DNA of 64,000 nt from Paracoccus sp. SMMA_5_TC (GTDB taxonomy: Bacteria > Pseudomonadota > Alphaproteobacteria > Rhodobacterales > Rhodobacteraceae): assembly GCF_009696685.2 (NCBI RefSeq), contig NZ_CP102355.1:2529501-2593500 (forward strand), written 5' to 3'. Below are positions 10,335-19,285 of the stretch, one piece after another (position 1 is the stretch's first letter; every line of letters begins with the position of its first letter). Position numbers and translations under genes: made by a program. A model generated the notes under the pieces. That model was not told the origin of the DNA and made no database searches. It saw nothing but the letters and a program-made list of their open reading frames with translations.

Positions 10335-10901
10335 TTAGAAGGGAAACGGGTTCAGGATCATCCACAGCGCCGCATAAAAGGCGATGACCGTCACGGCCAG
10401 CACAGACAGCGCCAGCACCAGCAGGCGGTGGCGCTGCATCAATCGGGCGGCCTCGGCCCCTGCGACATTCGGCGCCATCCCCGCCTCGGCTTGCTGCAAC
10501 AGCGCCCGCAGTCGGCCGGCCAGCCGCATCTCGAGCCCGAAGATCGCGGCGAAAGGCAGGGCCAGCAACAGCAGCGCCTGCGCCATTTCCAGGCCATATC
10601 CGAAACCCAGGATGGCCAGGCCACTGAACAGGAAGGCCGCGACACCGACCAGCACCGCGCCTTCGCGTGGACGCAAGCGCCACCGCGGCAGGGTCAGTGA
10701 CAACCAGTCCAGCAGCATGATCGCCGCCGGATCGTCGGGGTTCGCGGGCGCGGGGCGCTCGACTGCGGAAATCACGTCCTGGGGCACGCCCAGCACTCGC
10801 CGCCCGGCCAGTGACCAGGCCAACATGACCAATAGCCAGAACCAGATCGAGCTGAACGAGCGGCTGTCCAGCAAGGCAAGGATTGCGTCGGCCCGCAGCA
10901 C
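10335..10901 (-). CDS. Conserved membrane protein of the type named component of SufBCD complex
   Basis: A 188-residue protein with two central hydrophobic segments and a C-terminal one (LLVLALSVLAVTVIAFYAAL). The N-terminal motif LLDSRSFSSIWFWLLV resembles a Rhodobacteraceae family often labelled component of SufBCD complex. That label looks unreliable because the protein is plainly membrane-embedded and no suf genes are nearby. No suitable ATG begins the conserved part, so I chose the GTG at 10901; an ATG at 11027 would add 42 residues without family character and would approach hemB. The function is unknown. Confidence 0.7.
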   Translation of the reverse strand: MLRADAILALLDSRSFSSIWFWLLVMLAWSLAGRRVLGVPQDVISAVERPAPANPDDPAAIMLLDWLSLTLPRWRLRPREGAVLVGVAAFLFSGLAILGFGYGLEMAQALLLLALPFAAIFGLEMRLAGRLRALLQQAEAGMAPNVAGAEAARLMQRHRLLVLALSVLAVTVIAFYAALWMILNPFPF

Positions 10902-11066
10902 GCCTGTTCCATTTTCCCCTGTTGCGCGGGCGCAGGTTAGCGATACTTCCGCGAAAGAAAAGCGCGATTTCGCCCCCTGCGGACAAGGGGTTGCGCGGGG
11001 CGTCGTCAGGGTGCAGTTTGCCGGCACCTCCGATTACAGCGTCCGGCCGTGCAGAAAGGCGTCGCC

Positions 11067-12071
11067 ATGTCCCCCACCCCGATCGTCGCCCCGTTTCCGC
11101 AATCGCGCCTGCGTCGACTGCGCCGCACCCCCGCCTTGCGCGCGATGACCCGTGAAACCACTCTGGGCGTGGACAACCTGATCTGGCCGATCTTTGTCAC
11201 CGAAATGGCGGATGGCGCGGGCGAAATCCCCTCGATGCCCGGGGTCGAACGGCTGACGCTGGACGGGGCGCGTCGCGCCGCCGAAACCGCGATGCGGCTG
11301 GGGATTCCGGCGATTTGCGTGTTTCCCCATTCCGATCCCGACCGCAAGACCGACGGCTGCGAACGCGCATGGGACCCCGAGAACATCGGCAACCGCGCCA
11401 TCCGCGCCATCAAGGCCGAGGCGCCCGAACTGGCGGTGATGACCGACATCGCACTGGATCCCTATAATGCCAATGGCCATGACGGGCTGGTGCGCGACGG
11501 GGTGATTCTGAATGACGAAACCGTCGAGGCGCTGTGCCGCATGGCGCTGATACAGGCCGAGATGGGCGCCGACATCCTGGGCCCTTCGGACATGATGGAC
11601 GGGCGCATCGGCGCGCTGCGCGCCGCGCTGGAATCGGCCGGGCACAAGGATGTGGCCATCCTGTCCTATGCGGCCAAATACGCCAGCGGCTTTTATGGCC
11701 CGTTTCGCGATGCCGTGGGCGCATCGGGTCGTCTGGTCGGCGACAAGAAAACCTATCAGATCGACCCGGCCAACCGCGCCGAGGCGCTGCGCTGCGTTGC
11801 CCGAGATCTGGCCGAAGGCGCCGACATGGTCATGGTCAAGCCTGGGCTGCCCTATCTGGACATCTGTCGGATGGTGCGCGACCAGTTCGCCGCGCCGACC
11901 TTTGCCTATCAGGTCAGCGGCGAATACGCGATGCTGGAAGGGGCGATCCGCAACGGCTGGCTGGGGCGTGAGGTGGTGCTGGAAAGCCTGCTGGCCTTTC
12001 GTCGTGCGGGCTGCGACGGCATCCTGACCTACTATGCCCCGCAGGCCGCCGAGGCGCTGGCGCGAAACTGA
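11067..12071 (+). CDS. hemB: Delta-aminolevulinic acid dehydratase (porphobilinogen synthase)
   Basis: Condenses two 5-aminolevulinates to porphobilinogen in haem and tetrapyrrole synthesis. The 334-residue protein has the two Schiff-base lysines in AAKYASGFYGPFRDA and MVMVKPGLPYLD. Where zinc-type enzymes carry a cysteine triad this one reads TDIALDPYNANGHDG, so it belongs to the class without the catalytic zinc site, as known in related phototrophic alphaproteobacteria. The ATG at 11067 has AGAAAGG upstream and was preferred to a GTG at 11049. Confidence 0.97.
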   Translation: MSPTPIVAPFPQSRLRRLRRTPALRAMTRETTLGVDNLIWPIFVTEMADGAGEIPSMPGVERLTLDGARRAAETAMRLGIPAICVFPHSDPDRKTDGCERAWDPENIGNRAIRAIKAEAPELAVMTDIALDPYNANGHDGLVRDGVILNDETVEALCRMALIQAEMGADILGPSDMMDGRIGALRAALESAGHKDVAILSYAAKYASGFYGPFRDAVGASGRLVGDKKTYQIDPANRAEALRCVARDLAEGADMVMVKPGLPYLDICRMVRDQFAAPTFAYQVSGEYAMLEGAIRNGWLGREVVLESLLAFRRAGCDGILTYYAPQAAEALARN

Positions 12072-12130
12072 AATCCTGCCTAATCTGCGCTCTCTTGACG
12101 GCGAAAGACCACGGTTTGCACGAGGCACGA

Positions 12131-12703
12131 ATGACAAGCGGAACACAGATAAGCCGACGCATGCTGCTGCTGGGTGGCGCGGCGCTGGGCCTGGCGGGCT
12201 GCTCCAATGCGATCGGACAGGATGCGCCTTCACGCCTGGATGCCCGAGTCGATGCCACCCGCGATTTCCTGCTGCGCACCTATCCCAACGTTGCGCCGAT
12301 GCTGCGCAGTGCCAAGGGCGTCCTTTACATGCCGCTGATGACAGAGGCGGGTTTCGGGCTGGGCGGCGCCTATGGCCAAGGCGCACTGCGTATCAATGAC
12401 GTGACGGTGGATTACTATTCCGCGACCCAGGCCAGCCTTGGGTTTCAGATCGGCGCCCAGCAATATGCTCATGTGCTGATCTTTCAGACCGACGCCGCCC
12501 TGGCGGATTTCCGCAAGGCGCCTGGCTGGGTGGCCGAGGCAGGTGCCTATTATGCGCTGCCAGCCGGGGGGCTGGCGGTTGGCACCGATACCATCACTGC
12601 CCAGCAGCCGGTGGTCGCGATGGTCTTTGGTCAGTCGGGGCTGATGGCCGGCGCCGCCATCGCCGGCACCAAATACAGCCGCATCATCCCCTCGACATTC
12701 TAG
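12131..12703 (+). CDS. YSC84-like (DUF500) lipoprotein
   Basis: A 190-residue exported protein with a lipobox (LGLAGC, Cys about residue 23) after a hydrophobic stretch; the preceding SRRMLLLGG resembles a twin-arginine motif, so Tat export is possible. The mature part matches the YSC84/DUF500 fold pattern: a KGVLYMPLMTEAGFGLGGAYGQGAL start, YYSATQASLGFQIGAQ core and VFGQSGLMAGAAIAGTKYSRI end. In eukaryotes this domain binds actin and lipids, but the role in bacteria is unknown. It lies 59 bp after hemB with GAGG before the ATG. Confidence 0.85.
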   Translation: MTSGTQISRRMLLLGGAALGLAGCSNAIGQDAPSRLDARVDATRDFLLRTYPNVAPMLRSAKGVLYMPLMTEAGFGLGGAYGQGALRINDVTVDYYSATQASLGFQIGAQQYAHVLIFQTDAALADFRKAPGWVAEAGAYYALPAGGLAVGTDTITAQQPVVAMVFGQSGLMAGAAIAGTKYSRIIPSTF

Positions 12704-12720
12704 CCAGGCACAGCCCGGCC

Positions 12721-13368
12721 CTAGCTGCCGTGGATGATGCGCACGTAATTGCGGGTTTCGGCATAAGGCGGCACGCCGCCATATTTCGCCACCGCCCCCG
12801 GCCCGGCGTTATAGGCCGCCAGCGCGAGGCGCCAGCTGCCAAAGGTGTTATACATCATGCGCAGGTAGCGGGCGCCGCCTTCCAGGTTCTGGATCGGGTC
12901 GCGCGCGTCCACCCCCAGTTTTGCCGCCGTTCCGGGCATCAGCTGGGCCAGACCCTGCGCCCCCTTGTGCGACCGGGCCGAAGGGTTCCAGCCCGATTCC
13001 TGCTGCACCAGGCGCAGGAAAAGATCCTCGGGGACGCCGTGCTTGCGGGCCATGGCGCGGGCATGGGGAAGATACTGACTGCGCCGATTGCCCCGATAGG
13101 CCGGGATCGCCGTGGGAATGTCCAGCTCCACCACGCTTTTCGTCGAGGTGCCGCCTGGTCGCAGCCGGGCCGATTGCTGATACTGCCCAGCCAGCCGGGT
13201 ATCCATCAACCTGGTCTGCCGTTCGAACTGGGCCAGTCGGGACTTGCTGTCCTTGACCTGCAAGCGCAGACCTTGCGCGGATGCCGGTGCGGCGACGCTC
13301 AGCGCCAGCGTCAGGACGGCAGAAACCCGGCCGATACGGCCCAGCAGCGCACGATGGCTTGAAAGCAT
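12721..13368 (-). CDS. Lytic transglycosylase, SLT domain protein
   Basis: A 215-residue exported muramidase-like enzyme that would cleave peptidoglycan glycan strands in the periplasm. A signal peptide ending in AAPASA-Q is at the N-terminus (about residues 1-30). The SLT domain occupies the C-terminal half: the catalytic Glu lies in [12 protein letters not shown], followed by [32 protein letters not shown] and [18 protein letters not shown]. The ATG at 13368 was chosen because a GAGGG site stands about 8 bp before it; an ATG at 13386 is also in frame. It converges with the YSC84 lipoprotein gene. Confidence 0.92.
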   Translation of the reverse strand: MLSSHRALLGRIGRVSAVLTLALSVAAPASAQGLRLQVKDSKSRLAQFERQTRLMDTRLAGQYQQSARLRPGGTSTKSVVELDIPTAIPAYRGNRRSQYLPHARAMARKHGVPEDLFLRLVQQESGWNPSARSHKGAQGLAQLMPGTAAKLGVDARDPIQNLEGGARYLRMMYNTFGSWRLALAAYNAGPGAVAKYGGVPPYAETRNYVRIIHGS

Positions 13369-13489
13369 CTCTGATCCCTCATGCATGACGTGTCTTTTTT
13401 TTGGTCGGCAATATAGCCGAAATCGCGGCCGCCGCCGCAAGAGGATTCGTCTGCGGCTTTCCCGCCACAGATATCGGCGGAATCCTGCC

Positions 13490-13517
13490 GATGCGCCTTC
13501 CTTTACCTCGGCGCATC
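13490..13517 (+). repeat. Inverted repeat in the ssb upstream region
   Basis: GATGCGCC (13490-13497) and GGCGCATC (13510-13517) form a perfect 8-bp inverted repeat with a 12-nt loop, 69 bp before the ssb start. It lies in the 218 bp divergent region between the transglycosylase and ssb. It could be a leader hairpin or operator. I found no GTTC-N7-GTTC SOS box in this region. Confidence 0.5.
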
Positions 13518-13586
13518 GCGGCACCGCTATCGTCCAGACTGCGGCCGCGCTACACCCGCGCAAGACAAGACAGAAAGGACTGGCGC

Positions 13587-14075
13587 ATGGCAGGCAGCGT
13601 GAACAAGGTAATCCTGGTCGGCAATCTGGGGCAGGATCCGGAAATCCGCAGCTTCCAGAACGGTGGAAAGGTTGCGAATCTGCGCATCGCGACCAGCGAA
13701 CAGTGGAAGGATCGCAATACCGGCGAACGTCGCGAACGCACCGAATGGCATACCGTCGTGATCTATTCCGAACCGCTTGTGCGCGTCGCCGAACAGTTCC
13801 TGAAAAAGGGCTCGAAGGTTTACGTGGAAGGCCAGCTCGAAACCCGCAAGTGGCAGGACCAGGCCGGCAACGACCGTTATTCGACCGAGGTGGCGCTGCG
13901 CCCGTTCCGCAGCGAACTGCATATGCTCGACGGCCGGGGCGGCGCTGGCGGCGGCGGACGTGACGAAGGCTATGGCGGTGGTTACGCGGGCGGCTATGGT
14001 GGCGGCAGCGGTGGCGGCGGCTCAACCCCGGCCGCATCGAACCGGCCCGACTTCGACGACGACATCCCGTTCTGA
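13587..14075 (+). CDS. ssb: Single-stranded DNA-binding protein
   Basis: Tetrameric OB-fold protein that protects single-stranded DNA in replication, recombination and repair. The 162-residue protein has the OB fold at residues about 1-112 ([33 protein letters not shown]), a glycine-rich linker ([19 protein letters not shown]) and the acidic C-terminal tip DFDDDIPF that recruits partner proteins. The frame is open far upstream, but MAGSVNKVI at 13587 is the family start with AAAGGA upstream. Confidence 0.98.
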   Translation: MAGSVNKVILVGNLGQDPEIRSFQNGGKVANLRIATSEQWKDRNTGERRERTEWHTVVIYSEPLVRVAEQFLKKGSKVYVEGQLETRKWQDQAGNDRYSTEVALRPFRSELHMLDGRGGAGGGGRDEGYGGGYAGGYGGGSGGGGSTPAASNRPDFDDDIPF

Positions 14076-14097
14076 TCGTCGCATCGCAACGATTTTC

Positions 14098-14128
14098 ACG
14101 GCCGGCTCAGACCGGCCGTTTTCGTTTT
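14098..14128 (+). terminator. Rho-independent terminator after ssb
   Basis: A 7-8 bp stem (ACGGCCGG / CCGGCCGT) with a 6-nt loop is followed by TTTTCGTTTT, 23 bp after the ssb stop. This is a good intrinsic terminator on the plus strand. Confidence 0.85.
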
Positions 14129-14243
14129 CCCCGGGACAAGGGCCATGGCTTGTCTGGCCCTATCTTTCTGCGCAAACTGGCCCTGGACAGCGGCCGACAA
14201 AGGCCCCAGTCATCGCAAGCATGCTTTCGCCCGGAGCCCGGCC

Positions 14244-15626
14244 ATGACCCTTGATCTGAACGCCAACGACATGTCCCATGTGGTCGCCGCCGACCGCAAC
14301 CATGTCTGGCACCACCTCAGCCAGCACAAGCAATACGAAACCATCGACCCCCGAGTCTTTGTCGAGGGCAAGGGCATGCGCCTGTGGGATGCCACGGGGC
14401 GCGAGTTTCTGGACGCGGTGTCGGGCGGGGTCTGGACGGTCAATGTGGGTTATGGCCGCGAAAGCATCGCCAATGCCGTGCGCGACCAGCTGCTGAAGCT
14501 GAATTATTACGCCGGCGCGGCCGGCACCGTGCCCGGCGCCATTTTTGCCCGCAAGCTGATCGAAAAGATGCCGGGGATGAGCCGGGTCTATTATTCCAAC
14601 TCGGGCTCCGAGGCGAATGAAAAGGTCTACAAGATGGTGCGCCAGATCGCGGCGCGCCATCACGACGGGCGCAAGTGGAAGATCCTTTATCGCGACCGCG
14701 ACTATCACGGCACCACCATCGCGACGCTGGCAACCTCGGGTCAGGATCAGCGCGCGCAGCAATATGGCCCCTTCCCCGACGGCTTCGTGCGGGTGCCGCA
14801 TTGCCTGGAATACCGCAAGCAGTGGGATGTCGAGAATTACGGCGAACGCGCCGCCGATGCCATCGAAGAGGTGATCCTGCGCGAAGGCCCCGATACCGTC
14901 GGCGCCATCGTGCTGGAGCCGGTCACAGCGGGCGGCGGCGTCATCACCCCGCCCGAAGGCTACTGGCCCCGCGTGCAGGAGATTTGCCGCAAATACGACA
15001 TCCTGCTGCATATCGACGAGGTTGTCTGCGGCGTCGGCCGCACCGGAACCTGGTTCGGCTATCAGAATTATGGCATCCAGCCCGATTTCGTGACCATGGC
15101 CAAGGGGGTCGCCTCGGGTTATGCGGCGATTTCCTGCACCGTCACCACCGAACGCGTGTTCGAGATGTTCAAGGACGCACCCGAGGACGGGCTGAGCTAT
15201 TTCCGCGATATCTCGACCTTCGGCGGCTGCACCGCCGGCCCCGCCGCCGCGATCGAGAACATGCGCATCATCGAGGATGAGGGCCTGCTGGAAAACACCG
15301 TGGCCATGGGCGATCGGGTGCTGGCCAACCTGCGCGCGCTGCAGGAACGCCATGCCGTGATCGGGGACGTGCGCGGCAAGGGACTGTTCTGCGGCGCCGA
15401 ACTGGTCGCCGACCGCACCAGCAAGGAACCGGCCGAGGAAAAGCGCGTGCAGGCCGTGGTGGCCGAATGTCTGGCCCAGGGCGTCATCATCGGCGCGACC
15501 AACCGCTCGGTTCCGGGCTACAACAACACGCTGTGCCTGTCGCCGGCGCTGATCTCGACTGCCGATGACATCGACCGCATCACCGACACCATCGATCAGG
15601 CGCTGACAAAGGTGTTCGGCGGCTGA
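14244..15626 (+). CDS. Class III aminotransferase, probably taurine--pyruvate aminotransferase
   Basis: PLP-dependent omega-aminotransferase of 460 residues. The fold and cofactor motifs are clear: [48 protein letters not shown] and the PLP lysine in [12 protein letters not shown]. The N-terminus ([18 protein letters not shown]) is the pattern seen in taurine:pyruvate aminotransferases of Paracoccus relatives. Known Tpa converts taurine and pyruvate to sulfoacetaldehyde and alanine, but no taurine genes (tauABC, xsc) are here, so other amines such as beta-alanine or GABA are possible. The ATG at 14244 has GGAG upstream; the longer ORF start lacks family character. Confidence 0.78.
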   Translation: MTLDLNANDMSHVVAADRNHVWHHLSQHKQYETIDPRVFVEGKGMRLWDATGREFLDAVSGGVWTVNVGYGRESIANAVRDQLLKLNYYAGAAGTVPGAIFARKLIEKMPGMSRVYYSNSGSEANEKVYKMVRQIAARHHDGRKWKILYRDRDYHGTTIATLATSGQDQRAQQYGPFPDGFVRVPHCLEYRKQWDVENYGERAADAIEEVILREGPDTVGAIVLEPVTAGGGVITPPEGYWPRVQEICRKYDILLHIDEVVCGVGRTGTWFGYQNYGIQPDFVTMAKGVASGYAAISCTVTTERVFEMFKDAPEDGLSYFRDISTFGGCTAGPAAAIENMRIIEDEGLLENTVAMGDRVLANLRALQERHAVIGDVRGKGLFCGAELVADRTSKEPAEEKRVQAVVAECLAQGVIIGATNRSVPGYNNTLCLSPALISTADDIDRITDTIDQALTKVFGG

Positions 15627-15644
15627 CAGCGCGCATGAACCTGC

Positions 15645-15675
15645 GACCGGCCCCGCGCATGGCCCCGGGCCGGTC
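15645..15675. terminator. GC-rich hairpin after the aminotransferase gene
   Basis: A perfect 9-bp inverted repeat, GACCGGCCC (15645-15653) and GGGCCGGTC (15667-15675), lies 19 bp after the aminotransferase stop. There is no T-run, so termination by it is only inferred. Confidence 0.45.
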
Positions 15676-15826
15676 GTCACAGACGCGCAGCCCCACGCTT
15701 TCCCCGCGTCAAGCTGTGCCTTGCGCCACAAGCCGGCGCAATGATAGACCGGGTGCCACCCGGCGTCCGCAACGGACTGGCGGGACAGCAGAATGCACTA
15801 CGTCGCACCAGGGGGAACACACAGGC

Positions 15827-16336
15827 ATGACGATGACTCGGACCAGCTTTGACAAGAACGATCTGCTGGCCTGCGCCCGTGGCGAGTTGTTCGGCCCCGG
15901 CAATGCGCAACTTCCCGAACCGCCGATGCTGATGATGGACCGCATCACCGATATTTCTGCGGATGGCGGCCTGCATGGCAAGGGCCATGTGGTGGCGGAA
16001 TTCGACATCCATCCCGACCTGTGGTTCTTTTCCTGCCATTTCCCCGGCAATCCGATCATGCCCGGCTGTCTGGGGCTGGACGGTTTGTGGCAGCTGACCG
16101 GCTTCAACCTGGGCTGGCGCGGCTGGCAGGGGCGCGGCTATGCCCTGGGCGTGGGCGAGGTCAAGCTGACCGGCATGGTTCGCCCGGACCGCAAGATGCT
16201 GCGCTATTACGTGGACTTTACCAAGGCGGTGCAGACTCGCCGCCTGACCATGGGGGTTGCCGACGGCCGCGTCGAGGCGGACGGCGAAACCATCTATGAG
16301 GTCAAGGACATGAAAGTGGCCCTGTCGGCCGCCTGA
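15827..16336 (+). CDS. fabA: 3-hydroxydecanoyl-ACP dehydratase/isomerase
   Basis: Dehydrates 3-hydroxydecanoyl-ACP and isomerises the product to cis-3-decenoyl-ACP, the branch point for anaerobic unsaturated fatty acid synthesis. The 169-residue hot-dog-fold protein carries the active-site histidine in [18 protein letters not shown] and the later [11 protein letters not shown]. ATGs at 15827 and 15833 are both possible; the first is used. It is the first gene of a fabA-fabB-fabI run on one strand, which supports the assignment. Confidence 0.97.
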   Translation: MTMTRTSFDKNDLLACARGELFGPGNAQLPEPPMLMMDRITDISADGGLHGKGHVVAEFDIHPDLWFFSCHFPGNPIMPGCLGLDGLWQLTGFNLGWRGWQGRGYALGVGEVKLTGMVRPDRKMLRYYVDFTKAVQTRRLTMGVADGRVEADGETIYEVKDMKVALSAA

Positions 16337-16357
16337 CCAATGAACAAGGAGCACGCC

Positions 16358-17587
16358 ATGCGCCGTGTCGTCATCACCGGGCTGGGCATCGTCTCGCCCA
16401 TCGGCAACAATGCCGCCGAAGTCGCGCAAAGCCTGCGCGATGGTCGTTCGGGCATCGTCTTTGCCCCCGAATATGCCGAATACGGCTTTCGCAGCCAGGT
16501 TCACGGCATGCCGCAGATCGTGCTGGAGGATCATATAGACAAGCGCAACCTGCGCTTCATGGGCCCCGGCGCCGCCTACAATTTCATCGCCATGCAACAG
16601 GCGATCGAGGATGCGGGCCTGAGCCCCGACCAGGTGTCGAACGAGCGCACCGGGCTTGTGATGGGCTCGGGCGGGCCTTCGACCTCGAACCTGTTCGAGG
16701 CCCATCGCACCGTCATCGAAAAGGGCGCGCCCAAGCGGATGGGCCCCTTCATGGTGACGCGCTGCATGTCCTCGACCAATTCCGCCTGCCTCGCGACGCC
16801 CTTCAAGATCAAGGGCGTCAACTATTCGATCACTTCGGCCTGCTCGACCTCGGCCCATTGCGTGGGCAATGGCGCCGAGCTGATCCAGATGGGCAAACAG
16901 GACATCGTGTTCGCCGGAGGGGGCGAGGAACTGGACTGGACGCTTTCGTGCCTGTTCGATGCCATGGGTGCCATGTCGTCAAAGTATAACGACACCCCCG
17001 AAACCGCGTCGCGCCCGTTCGACGCCACCCGCGACGGCTTCGTCATCGCCGGCGGCGCCGGGGTGGTCGTGCTCGAGGAACTGAACCACGCCCTTGCACG
17101 TGGCGCCCGCATCTATGCCGAGGTCACCGGTTATGGTGCCACCAGCGACGGCTATGACATGGTGGCGCCGTCCGGCGAAGGTGGCGAACGCTCGATGCGG
17201 CTGGCGCTTTCCACCCTGCCCCCAGATCGCACCATCAGTTATGTGAACGCCCACGGCACCTCGACCCCGGTCGGCGATGTCGGCGAAATCAAGGCCCTGC
17301 GCCGGGTGTTCGGCGAAGGCTCGGTGCCGCCAGTGTCCTCGACAAAGTCGCTGACCGGCCATTCGCTGGGTGCGACCGGCGTGCATGAGGCGATCTATTC
17401 GCTGTTGATGATGCAGCACGGATTCATCGCCGCATCGGCCAATATCACCCAGCTGGACCCCGAAATCCGGCCCGAGGAAATCGCGATGCAGCGGGTGGAC
17501 GGGGTTGAGTTCGATTCCATCCTGTCCAACAGCTTCGGTTTCGGCGGCACCAACGCGACGCTGGTGCTGTCGAAATACCGCGAATGA
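16358..17587 (+). CDS. fabB: Beta-ketoacyl-ACP synthase I
   Basis: Condensing enzyme that elongates the cis-unsaturated acyl-ACP made by FabA. The 409-residue thiolase-fold protein shows the Cys-His-His triad: Cys in [15 protein letters not shown], His in [11 protein letters not shown] and His in [11 protein letters not shown]. The start at 16358 is fixed by AAGGAG seven bases before MRRVVITG. It is 21 bp after fabA, and together they form the usual pair for unsaturated fatty acid synthesis. Confidence 0.98.
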   Translation: MRRVVITGLGIVSPIGNNAAEVAQSLRDGRSGIVFAPEYAEYGFRSQVHGMPQIVLEDHIDKRNLRFMGPGAAYNFIAMQQAIEDAGLSPDQVSNERTGLVMGSGGPSTSNLFEAHRTVIEKGAPKRMGPFMVTRCMSSTNSACLATPFKIKGVNYSITSACSTSAHCVGNGAELIQMGKQDIVFAGGGEELDWTLSCLFDAMGAMSSKYNDTPETASRPFDATRDGFVIAGGAGVVVLEELNHALARGARIYAEVTGYGATSDGYDMVAPSGEGGERSMRLALSTLPPDRTISYVNAHGTSTPVGDVGEIKALRRVFGEGSVPPVSSTKSLTGHSLGATGVHEAIYSLLMMQHGFIAASANITQLDPEIRPEEIAMQRVDGVEFDSILSNSFGFGGTNATLVLSKYRE

Positions 17588-17607
17588 ACCAGAACGAAGG
17601 TCACGGC

Positions 17608-18396
17608 ATGAGCGAGTTGATGAAGGGCAAGCGCGGTCTGGTGATGGGGGTGGCCAATGACCGCTCGATCGCCTGGGGCATCGCCAGGGCGCTGGCCGAG
17701 CAGGGCGCCGAACTGGCGTTTTCCTATCAGGGCGAGGCCTTCGGCAAGCGGGTCGAGCCGCTGGCGCAATCCGTGGGCTCTGATTTCCTGCTGGATGTCG
17801 ATGTGCTGGACGAGGCATCGCTGGATCGTGCCTTTGCCGCCATCGCCGATCGCTGGGGCACGCTGGATTTCCTGATCCACGCCATTGCTTTTTCCGACAA
17901 GAACGAACTGACCGGCCGCTTCATCAACACCAGCCGCGAGAATTTCAGGAACTCGCTGACGATTTCCTGCTATTCGCTGATCGATCTGGCCCGGCGTGCG
18001 CAGCCGTTGATGCGCAATGGCGGTTCTATCATCACCCTGACCTATGCCGGGTCGAACCGGGTCACACCGTTCTACAATGTCATGGGCGTGGCCAAGGCGG
18101 CGCTGGAATCCTCGGTCCGTTATCTGGCCAATGACCTTGGCCCCGAAGGCATCCGGGTGAATGCGATCAGCCCGGGCCCGATGAAAACCCTGGCCGGTGC
18201 CGCCATCGGCGGCGCGCGCAAGACCTATCGACATACCGAAGCCAATGCCCCCTTGCGGGCCAATGCCACGCTTGAGGCAATCGGCGGCACCGCCGTCTGG
18301 CTGTGTTCGGATTGGGGTGCCTGCACCACCGGCGAAATCGTGCTGGTCGATGGCGGCTATAACGTCCTCGGCATGCCGCAGCCGGAAAACCTGTGA
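17608..18396 (+). CDS. fabI: Enoyl-ACP reductase (NADH)
   Basis: Reduces trans-2-enoyl-ACP in the last step of each fatty acid elongation cycle; FabI is the usual target of triclosan. This 262-residue SDR-type protein has the FabI N-terminal variant GVANDRSIAWGIARAL and the catalytic Tyr-x6-Lys in FYNVMGVAKAALESS. A start at 17584 would overlap the fabB stop as ATGA, but the ATG at 17608 has GAAGG eight bases upstream and gives the family start MSELMKGKRGLVMG, so it is preferred. Confidence 0.97.
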   Translation: MSELMKGKRGLVMGVANDRSIAWGIARALAEQGAELAFSYQGEAFGKRVEPLAQSVGSDFLLDVDVLDEASLDRAFAAIADRWGTLDFLIHAIAFSDKNELTGRFINTSRENFRNSLTISCYSLIDLARRAQPLMRNGGSIITLTYAGSNRVTPFYNVMGVAKAALESSVRYLANDLGPEGIRVNAISPGPMKTLAGAAIGGARKTYRHTEANAPLRANATLEAIGGTAVWLCSDWGACTTGEIVLVDGGYNVLGMPQPENL

Positions 18397-19235
18397 TGGA
18401 AACCCGGCATTTCCGGGCCGAGGATGGCACCCGCCTCGCCTATACCGATACGGGTGAGGGGCTGGCAGTGCTGGCACTGGCGGGATTGACCCGCACGGGG
18501 CGCGATTTCGATTATGTCGCGCCGCATCTGGACGGCGTTCGGCTGGTGCGGATGGATTACCGCGGTCGCGGGCAGTCCGAATGGTCGGGCGCCGCCACCT
18601 ATACCGTCCTGCAAGAGGCGCGCGACGCCCTGGCGCTGCTGGATCATCTGGGCATCGAACGCGCTGCCCTGCTGGGCACCTCGCGCGGGGGGCTGATCGG
18701 CCTGCTGCTGGCGGCGACGGCGCATGATCGGCTGTCGGGCCTGTGCCTGAACGACATCGGTCCGGTGATCGAACGGCGCGGGCTTGAGCGCATCTTCGAT
18801 TACGTCGGCCGCAATCCTGCGGGCAAGAGCCTGGAGCGTCTGGCCGAGCGTCTGCCCGCAAACATGCCGGGTTTTGCCAATGTGCCGGCCAGCCGCTGGC
18901 TGGAAGAGGCGCGGCTGCATTACGCCGAAACCCCCGAAGGGCTGCGCATCACCTATGACCCCGCCCTGCGCGAGGCGTTCCTGGCGGCCTTCGAGGGGCC
19001 GGCCGTGGACATGTGGCCGCTGTTCGATGCCACCCAGGGCCTGCCGCTGGCCCTGATCCGCGGGCAGAATTCGGACCTGCTGTCGCCCGAGACCGCCCGG
19101 GAAATGCAGCGCCGCCGTCCCGACATGATCTGGGCCGAGGTGCCTGATCGCGCACATGTGCCCTTCCTGGACGAACCCGAGGCACTGGCGGCGCTGCGCG
19201 ATTGGCTAGACGCGGTCCGTATCCAGCGATCCTGA
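18396..19235 (+). CDS. Alpha/beta-fold hydrolase
   Basis: A 279-residue alpha/beta hydrolase of unknown substrate. The nucleophile elbow is GTSRGG (Ser 95), an acid is likely the Asp in GQNSDLLSP, and the catalytic His is in PDRAHVPFLDEPEAL. The oxyanion-hole glycine region reads LALAGLTRTGRDFD. The ATG at 18396 overlaps the last base of the fabI stop (TGATG), so it is translationally coupled to fabI. That suggests an acyl-related substrate, but this is inference. Confidence 0.88.
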   Translation: METRHFRAEDGTRLAYTDTGEGLAVLALAGLTRTGRDFDYVAPHLDGVRLVRMDYRGRGQSEWSGAATYTVLQEARDALALLDHLGIERAALLGTSRGGLIGLLLAATAHDRLSGLCLNDIGPVIERRGLERIFDYVGRNPAGKSLERLAERLPANMPGFANVPASRWLEEARLHYAETPEGLRITYDPALREAFLAAFEGPAVDMWPLFDATQGLPLALIRGQNSDLLSPETAREMQRRRPDMIWAEVPDRAHVPFLDEPEALAALRDWLDAVRIQRS

Positions 19236-19254
19236 TTATCCCGAAAGGCGGTTG

Positions 19255-19276
19255 GGCAGCCCCTGTCGGGGCTGCC
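19255..19276. terminator. Hairpin between the hydrolase and putA
   Basis: GGCAGCCCC (19255-19263) and GGGGCTGCC (19268-19276) form a perfect 9-bp stem with a 4-nt loop between convergent genes. No T-run follows on either strand, so it is a possible bidirectional stop or RNA-stability element. Confidence 0.5.
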
Positions 19277-19285
19277 GATGCGCCG

